From the NCBI GenBank assembly GCA_031409775.1, contig JANNXY010000019.1, positions 1 to 42,351 on the forward strand: a stretch of 42,351 nucleotides of DNA, written 5' to 3'. Source of the DNA: JANNXY01 sp031409775. GTDB taxonomy: Bacteria > Patescibacteriota > Minisyncoccia > Phycocordibacterales > CAIZIN01. Below, piece after piece: positions 31,459 through 39,306 of this stretch. The position numbers were made by a program, and so were the translations under genes. Under the pieces are notes generated by a model. It saw nothing but the letters and a program-made list of their open reading frames with translations, ran no database searches and had not been told where the DNA came from. Numbering within the stretch: position 1 is the stretch's first letter; each line of letters begins with the position of its first letter.

Positions 31459-32721
31459 ATGGACATAGATACTACTAAATGGGATGTGGTGGTAGTAGGA
31501 GGCGGCCCGGCCGGGATGATGGCTGCCAGCCGGGCCGCGGAAATGGGCGCGAAAGTCCTGCTCCTAGAGAAGAACAAAGAGCTGGGTGAGAAGCTCCTCA
31601 TCACTGGGGGTGGACGCTGTAATGTCACGAATTCACAGTTCGACAACAGAAAGCTTCTCGAAAAGTTCAAAGAAAATGGCAAGTTTCTATTCTCTGCATT
31701 TTCCCAATACTCTGTTACAGAAACCCTAGAATTCTTTCACAGTCGCGGTATGGAAACCAAGGTAGAAAATGAGCTGAGAACGTTTCCGATCACAGACTCT
31801 GCACGCACGGTGTGGAATGTTCTCGTGGAATATCTGCGAGAGGGCCAGGTAGAGATATTTTCTAATTCACCTGTAATAGAGATAATAAAGGAGAATAATC
31901 TAATCACTGCAATTAAATTGAAAAATGGCAAGACAATAGAATCCAAGACATTTATCATCGCAACGGGTGGAACATCACGTCCAGAGACAGGTTCCACCGG
32001 AGATGGATTCAAATGGCTTGCCAAGCTTGGACACAATGTAACAATGCCCACACCTTCCCTCGTCCCCATAGCAATAAAAGACAAATGGATCAAAGACCTA
32101 GCCGGGATTTCTTTGCCTGAAGTAAAGATCACTGTATTTCAGAATGAGGCAAAACAGCTTATCTCTCGTGGGAAAATACTCTTTACCCATATAGGTATCA
32201 CCGGACCCACAGTGCTCAATATGAGCAAAGATGTAGGCGAGCTCCTGCAATACGGTGAGGTAAATATTGCTCTAGACATTTTACCCAATGAAGATTATTC
32301 GACGCTCAATACCCTCCTTCAAGATTTATTTAAAAAGCATGACAAAAAGAAGCTCCGCAACGCATTGTCAGAGATAATTCCCACAGCTATCGTCCCTGTC
32401 ATACTCGAACAAGCTTCAGTAGATGGAGAGACCGCTTGCAACAGTGTTTCTAGAGAATCCAGAATAAAGCTCGTAAATCAACTCAAGAATTTAAAATTAG
32501 AAGTTAAAGGCTTGCTCGGATTCGACAAAGCAATCATTGCCTCAGGTGGTGTAGAATTATCTGAAGTAGATTTCAAAACAATGCAATCTAAACTTTATCC
32601 TAATCTATATTTGATCGGAGATATCCTAAACATCGACAGGCCTAGCGGAGGTTATAGTCTGCAGTTATGCTGGACGACAGGTTATGTAGCTGGGACCTCC
32701 GCTCCAGATAATCTGGGATAG
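31459..32721 (+). CDS. FAD-dependent oxidoreductase, HI0933/YhiN (BaiN-like) family
   Basis: The product has 420 residues. The FAD-binding motif VVVGGGPAGMMAASRAAEMG (about 9-28) is followed by the family hallmark ELGEKLLITGGGRCNVTNSQ, TFIIATGGTSRPETGSTGDG and a C-terminal DRPSGGYSLQLCWTTGYVAG flavin site. The family includes BaiN and enzymes of unknown substrate, so only a flavin redox role can be claimed. It is leaderless. Its last 80 bp overlap, on the opposite strand, the end of the YgjP-like gene. Confidence 0.88.
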   Translation: MDIDTTKWDVVVVGGGPAGMMAASRAAEMGAKVLLLEKNKELGEKLLITGGGRCNVTNSQFDNRKLLEKFKENGKFLFSAFSQYSVTETLEFFHSRGMETKVENELRTFPITDSARTVWNVLVEYLREGQVEIFSNSPVIEIIKENNLITAIKLKNGKTIESKTFIIATGGTSRPETGSTGDGFKWLAKLGHNVTMPTPSLVPIAIKDKWIKDLAGISLPEVKITVFQNEAKQLISRGKILFTHIGITGPTVLNMSKDVGELLQYGEVNIALDILPNEDYSTLNTLLQDLFKKHDKKKLRNALSEIIPTAIVPVILEQASVDGETACNSVSRESRIKLVNQLKNLKLEVKGLLGFDKAIIASGGVELSEVDFKTMQSKLYPNLYLIGDILNIDRPSGGYSLQLCWTTGYVAGTSAPDNLG

Positions 32722-33049
32722 TCTGTGCGACCAAATTCCAGAAGTCTGCAGAGTGGTTGAATTGTTTTAAATGGCAAAGTTCGTGAACAATGATATAGTC
32801 TGCGATGTGCTCAGGAAGGAGGGATATTTTGTAATTAAAGTTTAGATTACCTTTAGAAGAACAACTTCCCCATCGAGTAGTCTGTGCCCTAATACATACC
32901 CTGTTATAGGTGAAATTATAAAATTGATTCCAATACTTAAGTTTGCTGTTTACTAAAATCTCAGCACTTTGCTTATGTTTTTGCAGACCAAGTCGGAGGA
33001 GCTTCTTGTTCGGTCTTTTCCTCACTTTTACCCATCGGAATATTCCCAT
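32642..33049 (-). CDS. YgjP-like (DUF45/WLM) zinc metallopeptidase
   Basis: The product has 135 residues. It contains RVCIRAQTTRWGSCSSKGNL, then the zinc motif VHELCHLKQFNHSADFW (HExxH plus a third His nine residues on). It is shorter than YgjP (about 165) at the N-terminus but keeps the catalytic core. The substrate is unknown. The C-terminal part (TIPDYLERRSQLHNL) is encoded antisense to the conserved flavin-site motif of the neighbouring gene. It starts 2 nt after the cupin gene. Confidence 0.87.
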   Translation of the reverse strand: MGIFRWVKVRKRPNKKLLRLGLQKHKQSAEILVNSKLKYWNQFYNFTYNRVCIRAQTTRWGSCSSKGNLNFNYKISLLPEHIADYIIVHELCHLKQFNHSADFWNLVAQTIPDYLERRSQLHNLSSSITADYNLR

Positions 33050-33051
33050 AT

Positions 33052-33456
33052 CTATTCTGTAGTTACACCGTCGAACTCTTCTTCGCTAGACTCTGCTATC
33101 TGCTTGGTCTCGTGTATGGTCTGGTCTCTGTGATGTGCTGGGGAGTAGATGGTGTACATCCTCAAGCTATCCGAACCAGTGTTGATAACGTTGTGGTTCG
33201 ACCCTCGTGGGATTATGACTGCATCACCATCTGCCACATCGTATTGTGTATCGTTAATTATTACGCGCCCCGTGCCGGATTCGAATCGGAAGAATTGGTC
33301 ATTCTCTGGGTGTACCTCCATACCGATCTCCTCGCCGGGTAGTAGTGACATAAGCACGAGCTGTGAATTCTCGCCTGTGTATAATACCTTACGGAAATTT
33401 GTATTCTCTGTGGTCAGTTTTTCAATATTGTCTTTGTATCCTTTTTTTATATTCAT
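33052..33456 (-). CDS. Cupin domain protein
   Basis: The product has 134 residues and one cupin_2 barrel: LMSLLPGEEIGMEVHPENDQ (metal-type His and Glu), FFRFESGTGRVIIN, then DGDAVIIPRGSNHNVINTG with the second motif His. It is related to small cupins annotated as mannose-6-phosphate-isomerase-like. Enzymatic activity cannot be told. The start overlaps the preceding gene by 4 nt (ATGA), so it is in an operon with the 118-residue protein upstream and the YgjP-like gene downstream. Confidence 0.9.
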   Translation of the reverse strand: MNIKKGYKDNIEKLTTENTNFRKVLYTGENSQLVLMSLLPGEEIGMEVHPENDQFFRFESGTGRVIINDTQYDVADGDAVIIPRGSNHNVINTGSDSLRMYTIYSPAHHRDQTIHETKQIAESSEEEFDGVTTE

Positions 33457-33809
33457 TTAATATTTACATAATACTCATTGCTACCATACAGAGTATAGTT
33501 AGTTTCATCAACTTTCTCTGCATACACCTCTGCAGTGGATCCTATCTTGGTCTCTACATCTCCCATACTCTCTACACCTGTGAGCTTGCCCTGCTCGCCT
33601 ACTGCTCTGAACCCAGCAGCAATCACAACGACTTTTCCGTCTACGGTAATGCTACAAATACCGTCGAAGAAGCAGTCTGTCTGATAGGCCGTAATAGTCC
33701 CAGAGAATTTCTTTGACTTTGCAATTGTTGATTGATCCCGAGATATGTACGTCGAGAGTGCTGTGGCAGCAAATATGACTATTAAAATCAAAATAATCGC
33801 CCTTCGCAT
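33453..33809 (-). CDS. Secreted or membrane-anchored hypothetical protein (118 aa)
   Basis: I do not recognise a named family. A hydrophobic N-terminus (RRAIILILIVIFAATALSTY) is an export signal or anchor. The rest is a small beta-rich domain (FSGTITAYQTDCFFDGICSI, VDGKVVVIAAGFRAVG, GSTAEVYAEKVDETN), somewhat like an OB-type fold, with two Cys that could pair. It starts one base after the stop of the 19-residue gene and overlaps the cupin by 4 nt. Confidence 0.65.
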   Translation of the reverse strand: MRRAIILILIVIFAATALSTYISRDQSTIAKSKKFSGTITAYQTDCFFDGICSITVDGKVVVIAAGFRAVGEQGKLTGVESMGDVETKIGSTAEVYAEKVDETNYTLYGSNEYYVNIK

Positions 33810-33810
33810 A

Positions 33811-33870
33811 CTACTTTACCTTCTTTGGTTTCTTTTTGTCCTTCTTTTGACTGTTGTTTCCTTTTGCCAT
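33811..33870 (-). CDS. Lysine-rich microprotein (19 aa)
   Basis: ATG 33870 opens a 19-codon frame, MAKGNNSQKKDKKKPKKVK, ending TAG at 33811-33813. Nine of 19 residues are Lys. Short MAKGxN...KK-type proteins recur in bacterial genomes, and the tight junction (one base before the next ATG) supports translation. It is the first gene of the cupin/YgjP operon. A TGA-TATAAT box at 33898-33906 predicts an AU-rich leader of about 21 nt without Shine-Dalgarno sequence. It could be a nucleic-acid-binding peptide or a translated leader. Confidence 0.6.
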   Translation of the reverse strand: MAKGNNSQKKDKKKPKKVK

Positions 33871-33913
33871 ATTTATTTCATTAATTTTAATATTTAAATT
33901 ATATCATAGAGTC

Positions 33914-35188
33914 CTATAAACTTGGCAAGTAATCCATCGGATCGAGGTAAGCTGTGGGGTCTGCGATCGGGATGGTTGCATGTTTGCAATTTATACTGCT
34001 CGTGTACTGCTGTACTCGCATTCCCTGAGTTGCATATACCGTGAAGTGTAGATGGGGTCCTGTCGCGTATCCTGTCCTGCCACTGTACCCTATTGTGCCC
34101 CCTGTGGTGACTAGGTCGCCCTGCTTGACCGCGTGTGATGACAAATGCGCGTACATAGTCGATAACCCATTGTCATGTCCTACGAGAATCCATTTACCAT
34201 ATGAGTAGCAACCACCACCATCGGTGTTACCTATCGCAGTGACTCTACCACCCAGAGCAGCTAGAATCGGTGTACCGTCGGGGACTCCGAAGTCTACTCC
34301 GTTGTGTGTCCCCGACTTGTATAGTCTCTTGGAATCTGCAGTAGATCCGAACAGTTGTGTGATCCTCACATTGGTAAGTGGCCAGGATAGGATGCTCGGC
34401 TGTGCTGTCGGGAATGTCTTGGGGTCGAGCGCGATCTTTAGCTTGGCTTCTGTGTCGAACAGTGCTATCTCGAATGCTTTCTTTTGAAATAATTTATCCT
34501 CGATAACTTTCTGATATTCAGCTTCTTTGTTCTTGGTCTGGGAAAGCAGGGTATCTTTCTCTTTCTTGGTAGAGTCTATCGACACTTTCTGTCCAGAAAG
34601 ATTTTTCTTTAGGCTTAGTAAGGATTCCTTTTCCTTCTCTGTCTCGGTGTGCTTCACACGTAAGTCACCGCGGATTTCGTGGATCTTCTGAACATGGTTG
34701 TATAGTGACGCATTTAGCTTGGACGCCTCCTCTGCTGCTCTCCAGAATTCTGTAAGTGTACCTGTAGAGAGGAATGCTTCTACTGGGGATTCGTTCTCTA
34801 GCTCGGATATAGTTCTGATCGATGACTCGATAGCCTGCTTGGCTTCCTGCTCTTTCTTACCCAGGGTGTCTATCTCTAGACCAAGCTTCTTTAGAGTTGA
34901 CTCAGCTTTGCCTATTTGTGCCTCTGTCTTGCTTATATCAGTCTGGAGCTTGTTTCGGGATAGCTCTAGAGATCTGATAGCTGTCTGTAGGGTATTCTTC
35001 TCGCCACCTATCTGCTGGAGCTCTAGCTGCTTCTCTGCGATCTCTTTGTCGAGGCGCTTGATGAGGTTCTGTTGCTGTTCCAACTCTGCTTTAAGCTCAT
35101 CAACAGTTTGAGCATTGATAAAATGTGTATTAGTTAGTACTAGTAGGAATAGCACGGATAGCACTGTCAATACGCGAAATACTTTCAT
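33914..35188 (-). CDS. M23 peptidase with coiled coil (EnvC-like murein hydrolase or activator)
   Basis: The product has 424 residues: signal peptide (1-26, ending HFINAQ), long coiled coils (about 27-115 and 160-250) and a C-terminal M23 domain. The M23 domain has zinc ligands in GTHNGVDFGVPDG (H, D) and GPHLHFTVY (HxH), so unlike EnvC itself the site looks complete and the enzyme may be active. It would cut peptide cross-links during cell separation. Its start lies inside the last 59 bp of gltX in another frame, with an internal promoter (TGC-TATAAT, 8 nt before the ATG). Confidence 0.9.
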   Translation of the reverse strand: MKVFRVLTVLSVLFLLVLTNTHFINAQTVDELKAELEQQQNLIKRLDKEIAEKQLELQQIGGEKNTLQTAIRSLELSRNKLQTDISKTEAQIGKAESTLKKLGLEIDTLGKKEQEAKQAIESSIRTISELENESPVEAFLSTGTLTEFWRAAEEASKLNASLYNHVQKIHEIRGDLRVKHTETEKEKESLLSLKKNLSGQKVSIDSTKKEKDTLLSQTKNKEAEYQKVIEDKLFQKKAFEIALFDTEAKLKIALDPKTFPTAQPSILSWPLTNVRITQLFGSTADSKRLYKSGTHNGVDFGVPDGTPILAALGGRVTAIGNTDGGGCYSYGKWILVGHDNGLSTMYAHLSSHAVKQGDLVTTGGTIGYSGRTGYATGPHLHFTVYATQGMRVQQYTSSINCKHATIPIADPTAYLDPMDYLPSL

Positions 35189-36458
35189 GTCTGCCTATTA
35201 TAGCAAATATTGTGAAAGGGTCAGGCGATTTGTCCCTACCAGATAGTGCATACCTCATCGGCCACAGTACTGATCCCCTCCCAACACTCTCTGCATAGGT
35301 CATGATTTCGTCTTTGTTGCCACCTTTCTCTACGATCTCTTTCACTATTTGTAAATGCTTTATGGAGTCAGTTGGCTGGTCTTTCTTCCATACTATCTGA
35401 GACTCAACTTCAGCATATGTAGGCACTTGCCAAAAGAATTCAAACTCACCTGCATCGAGCATAGTCTGTATTTCGCTCAGGGTATCTATCCTTTCTAGAA
35501 CAAGAGGTGCGATCTGCTTGATAATTTCTACATCAACATTTGGTCGAAGTTCCTTAATTTTTTCTTCTATTTCTGCCACCGGCGTAAGCCTCACATAATG
35601 CCTATTTATGGATTTGAGTTTCTCGGGATTAAACACTGCCCCACCTTTTTGAGATTTGGAAATGTCAAAAATCTTGATTAGTTCATCTATAGAAAATATT
35701 TCTTGCTCCGTTCCCGGGTTCCAGCCGAGTAGTGCTAGGAAATTTATTATTGCTTCTGGCAGATACCCGTGTTCTCGGTAGTATTTAATAGCTACGATCT
35801 CGCCGTGTTTGCGTTTGGATAGCTTTGCCTTCTGTGCATCAAATATTAGTGGGAGGTGCGCATACAGTGGTCTAGTGCCACCTAGTGCTTCCATGATAAG
35901 TATCTGTCGAGGAGTATTGGATATGTGATCTTCTCCACGAATAATATGAGTGATTTCCATCTCGATATCATCGACTACAACTGCCAAATGATATAGCGGT
36001 TCTTCAAGACTTTTTGCAATTACAAAGTCTCCCAACTCTGTTACATCAAATGTTATATCTCCACGTATCATATCTGTAAATGTAATCTTGCCACCAGGAT
36101 TTCGAAATCTAATTACTTCTGATCTCTGACCCTCTTCTTTGGCTTCCTCTTTAGAAATATATGCTTTATCTTCTGTAATTAGCCTCTCTAGTGCCCTTTT
36201 ATAGTTCGCAGTGCGCTCTGACTGTCTGTGAAATTCGTCAAATGTGAATCCGAGCCACGCCAAACCTTGTTTGATATCATCTTCGTATTCTGGCTTGGAG
36301 CGCTCTTTGTCAGTGTCTTCACTTCGCAGTATTACCTTGCCATTATTCTGCTTTGCAAATAGATAGTTAAATAAAACTGTGCGAGCGGTCCCAATGTGTA
36401 AAAGGCCTGTCGGTGATGGTGGGATGCGGACGATGACTTTGTTAGCTGGGTTTGACAT
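35130..36458 (-). CDS. gltX: Glutamate--tRNA ligase
   Basis: The product has 442 residues. Class I signatures are PPSPTGLLHIGTARTVLFNY (HIGH as HIGT, about 12-31), RSEDTDKERSKPEYE, HIIRGEDHISNTPRQI and AKLSKRKHGEIVAIKYYREH (KLSKR). It charges tRNA(Glu). The C-terminal anticodon-binding part is complete to SGRDKSPDPFTIFAIIGRHE. No glnS is seen, and YqeY at 6571 hints that Gln-tRNA may be made by transamidation, in which case GltX would be non-discriminating; this is inference. The 3' end overlaps the M23 gene by 59 bp. Confidence 0.96.
   Translation of the reverse strand: MSNPANKVIVRIPPSPTGLLHIGTARTVLFNYLFAKQNNGKVILRSEDTDKERSKPEYEDDIKQGLAWLGFTFDEFHRQSERTANYKRALERLITEDKAYISKEEAKEEGQRSEVIRFRNPGGKITFTDMIRGDITFDVTELGDFVIAKSLEEPLYHLAVVVDDIEMEITHIIRGEDHISNTPRQILIMEALGGTRPLYAHLPLIFDAQKAKLSKRKHGEIVAIKYYREHGYLPEAIINFLALLGWNPGTEQEIFSIDELIKIFDISKSQKGGAVFNPEKLKSINRHYVRLTPVAEIEEKIKELRPNVDVEIIKQIAPLVLERIDTLSEIQTMLDAGEFEFFWQVPTYAEVESQIVWKKDQPTDSIKHLQIVKEIVEKGGNKDEIMTYAESVGRGSVLWPMRYALSGRDKSPDPFTIFAIIGRHESISRIDSAIRAIPTSTN
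35197..35205 (-). promoter_or_regulatory. Internal extended -10 promoter for the M23 gene
   Basis: On the minus strand TGC-TATAAT ends 8 nt before ATG 35188 and lies inside the gltX coding sequence, so the peptidase can be transcribed apart from gltX. Confidence 0.65.
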
Positions 36459-36479
36459 ATACTTTAGATTTGATATTAT
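36452..36479 (+). promoter_or_regulatory. Plus-strand consensus promoter upstream of a small RNA
   Basis: TTGACA, a 16-nt spacer and TGA-TATTAT predict a start near 36486. The -35 box overlaps the gltX start codon on the opposite strand. The same AT-rich patch carries the minus-strand TATAAT of gltX (36480-36475). Confidence 0.6.
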
Positions 36480-36485
36480 AATAAA

Positions 36486-36538
36486 TGTATTCAGATTGAA
36501 AGATACCTCCTAAGGTTCCGTCCTTAGGCGGTGTTTTT
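36486..36538 (+). ncRNA. Candidate small RNA (about 53 nt) antisense to the gltX-NYN junction
   Basis: No plus-strand gene lies here, yet a plus-strand promoter and a strong terminator face each other 53 nt apart. The terminator stem ACCTCCTAAGG / CCTTAGGCGGT (10 of 11 pairs, 36505-36532) is followed by G and five T. The short unpaired 5' part would be about 19 nt. The stem covers the stop codon of the NYN gene. The 5' arm ACCTCC resembles the anti-Shine-Dalgarno core, which may be chance. The hairpin could also serve as a weaker terminator for the NYN gene on the minus strand. Confidence 0.5.
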
Positions 36539-37033
36539 CTTTATATACTCTAACTTTCCTCTTAAATTGTCAATAAAGACTATTTTCTCCCTCGCGGACT
36601 TTCGAAGTAATGTTGAACAAGTTGACTTGTATGCGCTGAGTACCAACCCAAGTGCCTGCTTTTCATGAAGGAAATCAACAACTGAGTAAAAATCTCCGTC
36701 ACTAGTTATTAAAATCGCCTTATCAAATTGTTTCTCATAAAAATCTCGGACAATCTGCAACACCATGTCAGCGTCTGTGTTTCCTTTTACTTTGTCCTTA
36801 TTGTCCAGAACTGTTGGTTTAAACTTCAACACAAATCCAGCTTTCTGTAGAGAAGTGTACAAATTTTGATTATGTTGAACGAAGCCAATAAACATATAGG
36901 CTGTATCAACTCCATATTTCTCTCGCAGGTAAATTCTGAACTTTTTATAACTTAAATTCCAACCAAGTGACCTAATCCCTAGATTTAGGTTCTGGCTATC
37001 TATGTATGCTATATTGGAAAGTGCTTTTTTCAT
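36524..37033 (-). CDS. NYN domain protein (LabA/DUF88-like RNase fold)
   Basis: The product has 169 residues and a single NYN (PIN-like) domain: SNIAYIDSQNLNLGIRSLGW with the first acidic metal ligand, KGNTDADMVLQIVRDFYEKQ, KAILITSDGDFYSVVDFLHE and LVLSAYKSTCSTLLRKSARE. The acidic residues (YID, DAD, SDGD) make up the usual nuclease site, so it probably cuts RNA. It starts directly after murG with no gap, which places it at the end of the mraY-murG operon. Confidence 0.9.
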   Translation of the reverse strand: MKKALSNIAYIDSQNLNLGIRSLGWNLSYKKFRIYLREKYGVDTAYMFIGFVQHNQNLYTSLQKAGFVLKFKPTVLDNKDKVKGNTDADMVLQIVRDFYEKQFDKAILITSDGDFYSVVDFLHEKQALGLVLSAYKSTCSTLLRKSAREKIVFIDNLRGKLEYIKKNTA

Positions 37034-38173
37034 TTATTTCTCATGACTAAGCCCAATCTCAATAATGGCTTTGGCGATGGTGCGGGCGGCGTCGAGCTTG
37101 GCAAATGCGGTAGCAGCTGCAGACATTTCTTTCTTTATACTTTCATCTGACAAAATTCTATCGATTTCAGAAAGTAAAACTTCCGAAGTCAAATTATTTT
37201 CCTCGATCACTACTGCTGCGCCACTGCGGGCGTAGTTAAATGCATTTTTGGTTTGATCATGACTCACTGACTCTGGGATAGGTATCACTATACTCGGTAA
37301 TCCCCATGCAGCAATTTCAAACAGTGTTGAACCAGATCTAGATATGACGAGACTCGCAGCACCAGCAGCCATGCGCATACCTAGGAGGTTCAGATAGTCG
37401 AACGGCTTGTAATGAAACTTCTCTGGAGAGAGTCCGAGCACTACGTCTGCAGTATCTTTTATTTCTTTGAAATTATTCTTGCCGGTCTGGTGGATTATGA
37501 CGTATTTGGAAACTAGCTTGGGTAGGGAGTCTAGTACAACCTCGTTGATCCTCTGTGCTCCCTGTGACCCGCCTAGTATAAGCAGGATTGGTAGGTCATT
37601 CTTGACCTCTAGAAACTCCCTAGCGCCCTCGAGAGCCCTGTATGCTATCTCGGGCCGTATAGGGTTACCAGTCCAAGCTACACGGCCTTGTGCCTCTGCC
37701 TTGGGGAAATACTGTGCAGCATCTGGGTATGATATAGCGATCTTCTCTGCAAATTTCCCAGCCCAGGCGTTTACCCTACCCGGCTTGGAATCCGAGTCAT
37801 GGATTATAAGGGGTATGCGGAGGACCTTTGCGGCAAATACTGTTGGGAAGCTCGGGTAGCCACCTTTGGAGAATATAATATCCGGGTAAATAAAAAATAC
37901 TACGAACAGTGCCTGTACACATGCTGTGGCAGTACGGAACATATCTATGACGTTTAATACAGAGAAGTATCGTCTCAGCTTGCCTGTCGAAATCTTCTTG
38001 AATGTTATACCGAGCTCGAACAGCGCCTTGCTATCATATGGATCATTGGAAATATAATAAAGCTCTGGTGCAATAAGCTTTTCATCTCTGGCGATCCTTC
38101 TGAGCTCTGCAGCTACAGCAATAATAGGGTAAAAATGCCCCCCTGTTCCTCCTCCTGTTAGCACTATTTTCAT
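37034..38173 (-). CDS. murG: UDP-GlcNAc:undecaprenyl-PP-MurNAc-pentapeptide GlcNAc transferase
   Basis: The product has 379 residues of GT28 type. The donor/acceptor landmarks are LTGGGTGGHFYPIIAVAAEL (about 4-23), FSKGGYPSFPTVFAAKVLRI, LILGGSQGAQRINEVVLDSL and ISRSGSTLFEIAAWGLPSIV with the following SHDQTKNAFNYA. It converts lipid I to lipid II at the inner face of the membrane. A -10 box (TGT-TAGAAT) 7 nt before the ATG gives an almost leaderless start, so it can be transcribed apart from ftsW 32 bp upstream. Confidence 0.96.
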   Translation of the reverse strand: MKIVLTGGGTGGHFYPIIAVAAELRRIARDEKLIAPELYYISNDPYDSKALFELGITFKKISTGKLRRYFSVLNVIDMFRTATACVQALFVVFFIYPDIIFSKGGYPSFPTVFAAKVLRIPLIIHDSDSKPGRVNAWAGKFAEKIAISYPDAAQYFPKAEAQGRVAWTGNPIRPEIAYRALEGAREFLEVKNDLPILLILGGSQGAQRINEVVLDSLPKLVSKYVIIHQTGKNNFKEIKDTADVVLGLSPEKFHYKPFDYLNLLGMRMAAGAASLVISRSGSTLFEIAAWGLPSIVIPIPESVSHDQTKNAFNYARSGAAVVIEENNLTSEVLLSEIDRILSDESIKKEMSAAATAFAKLDAARTIAKAIIEIGLSHEK

Positions 38174-38180
38174 ATAGCAG

Positions 38181-38189
38181 ATTCTAACA
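38181..38189 (-). promoter_or_regulatory. Extended -10 promoter of murG
   Basis: On the minus strand TGT-TAGAAT ends 7 nt before ATG 38173. Confidence 0.6.
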
Positions 38190-38205
38190 TAGATGAGCTA
38201 ATTTC

Positions 38206-39306
38206 TCATCTCCTCTGAAACTTAGAAATATTGCAGACGATACCTAGTGCACCGAGCGCTACTAGGAGCGATGTGCCACCGTGACTCACCAGAGGCAGAG
38301 TCTGACCCGACAATGGAATTATGGCGAGCATAGCCATCATATTCATAAATGACTGTGCGGTAATCACCATGATTATGCCAAGTGCCAAAAGCGATCCGAA
38401 CCTATCTGGAGCTTTCGAGCTGATCCTCATCCCACGTAATGCAACAGCGACAAACAGCATAACGAGCATGGTGGCACCTATAAACCCGAATTCCTCTGCT
38501 GCCACAGCAAATATGGAGTCCCCTACAGGCTCCGGTAGGAAGCCGAATTTCTGAATACTCTGGCCGAAGCCTTTACCTGTGATACCCCCTGAGCCTATCG
38601 CTATGAGTGACTGCTGTATCTGGTAGCCACTAGACTGTGAGTTCTGTGATGGATCAAAGAATGTTTTGATACGCTCCATAATATATGGCTTCATAAACAC
38701 CACACCAGTTGCTACGACTATGCCTATAAGTCCGAGTATGAACAGATCCTTTAGCTTGGCACCAGAGACGATGTAGATACTCACCCCTGCGGCTACCATC
38801 ACTGCGAGCGTGTCTGTATCTGGCTGTAGTATAAGTATGGTGCCAACAATCCCCGTGATTATACAGAATGGTATGAGTCCGAATTTGTGATCGGAAATGT
38901 CTTTCTTTTTATTAGCGAACCATGCAGCTAAATATATAATATAGCCGTATTTAAGGAATTCAGAAGGCTCAAAGCTAACAAACCCTACATCAAGCCAGCG
39001 TTTGGCACCATTGTGTTCGAAGCCTAGTCCCGGGATAAATACAGCTGAGGTAAGTATAATAGTAAATAAAAATATATAAAAAGCGTTTCTATGCCAGAAC
39101 TGGTATTTGATCTGTGCTGCTATGAAGCATGCGAGTCCACCGCCCATGACACCCACCAGTAGCTGCTTGGAGGTTATAAGTCCGATAAAGTCTACATCAG
39201 CCCTGGATAGCAGCCCGAGTGACGCCGAAGAAAATATCAGAAAGCCACAAGCAGTAAGGATAGTGATGAGTATAAGAAAAATCTTGTCTGTTTTCTTTTT
39301 CATCAT
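38206..39306 (-). CDS. ftsW: FtsW/RodA/SpoVE family peptidoglycan glycosyltransferase
   Basis: The product has 366 residues with about ten membrane helices. Family motifs include PGLGFEHNGAKRWLDVGFVS, FEPSEFLKYGYIIYLAAWFA, SQSSGYQIQQSLIAIGSGGI, GFLPEPVGDSIFAVAAEEFG and the C-terminal LPLVSHGGTSLLVALGALGI. SEDS proteins polymerise lipid II into glycan together with a class B PBP. FtsW rather than RodA is favoured by its position between mraY and murG. It follows mraY without a gap. Confidence 0.92.
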   Translation of the reverse strand: MMKKKTDKIFLILITILTACGFLIFSSASLGLLSRADVDFIGLITSKQLLVGVMGGGLACFIAAQIKYQFWHRNAFYIFLFTIILTSAVFIPGLGFEHNGAKRWLDVGFVSFEPSEFLKYGYIIYLAAWFANKKKDISDHKFGLIPFCIITGIVGTILILQPDTDTLAVMVAAGVSIYIVSGAKLKDLFILGLIGIVVATGVVFMKPYIMERIKTFFDPSQNSQSSGYQIQQSLIAIGSGGITGKGFGQSIQKFGFLPEPVGDSIFAVAAEEFGFIGATMLVMLFVAVALRGMRISSKAPDRFGSLLALGIIMVITAQSFMNMMAMLAIIPLSGQTLPLVSHGGTSLLVALGALGIVCNISKFQRR

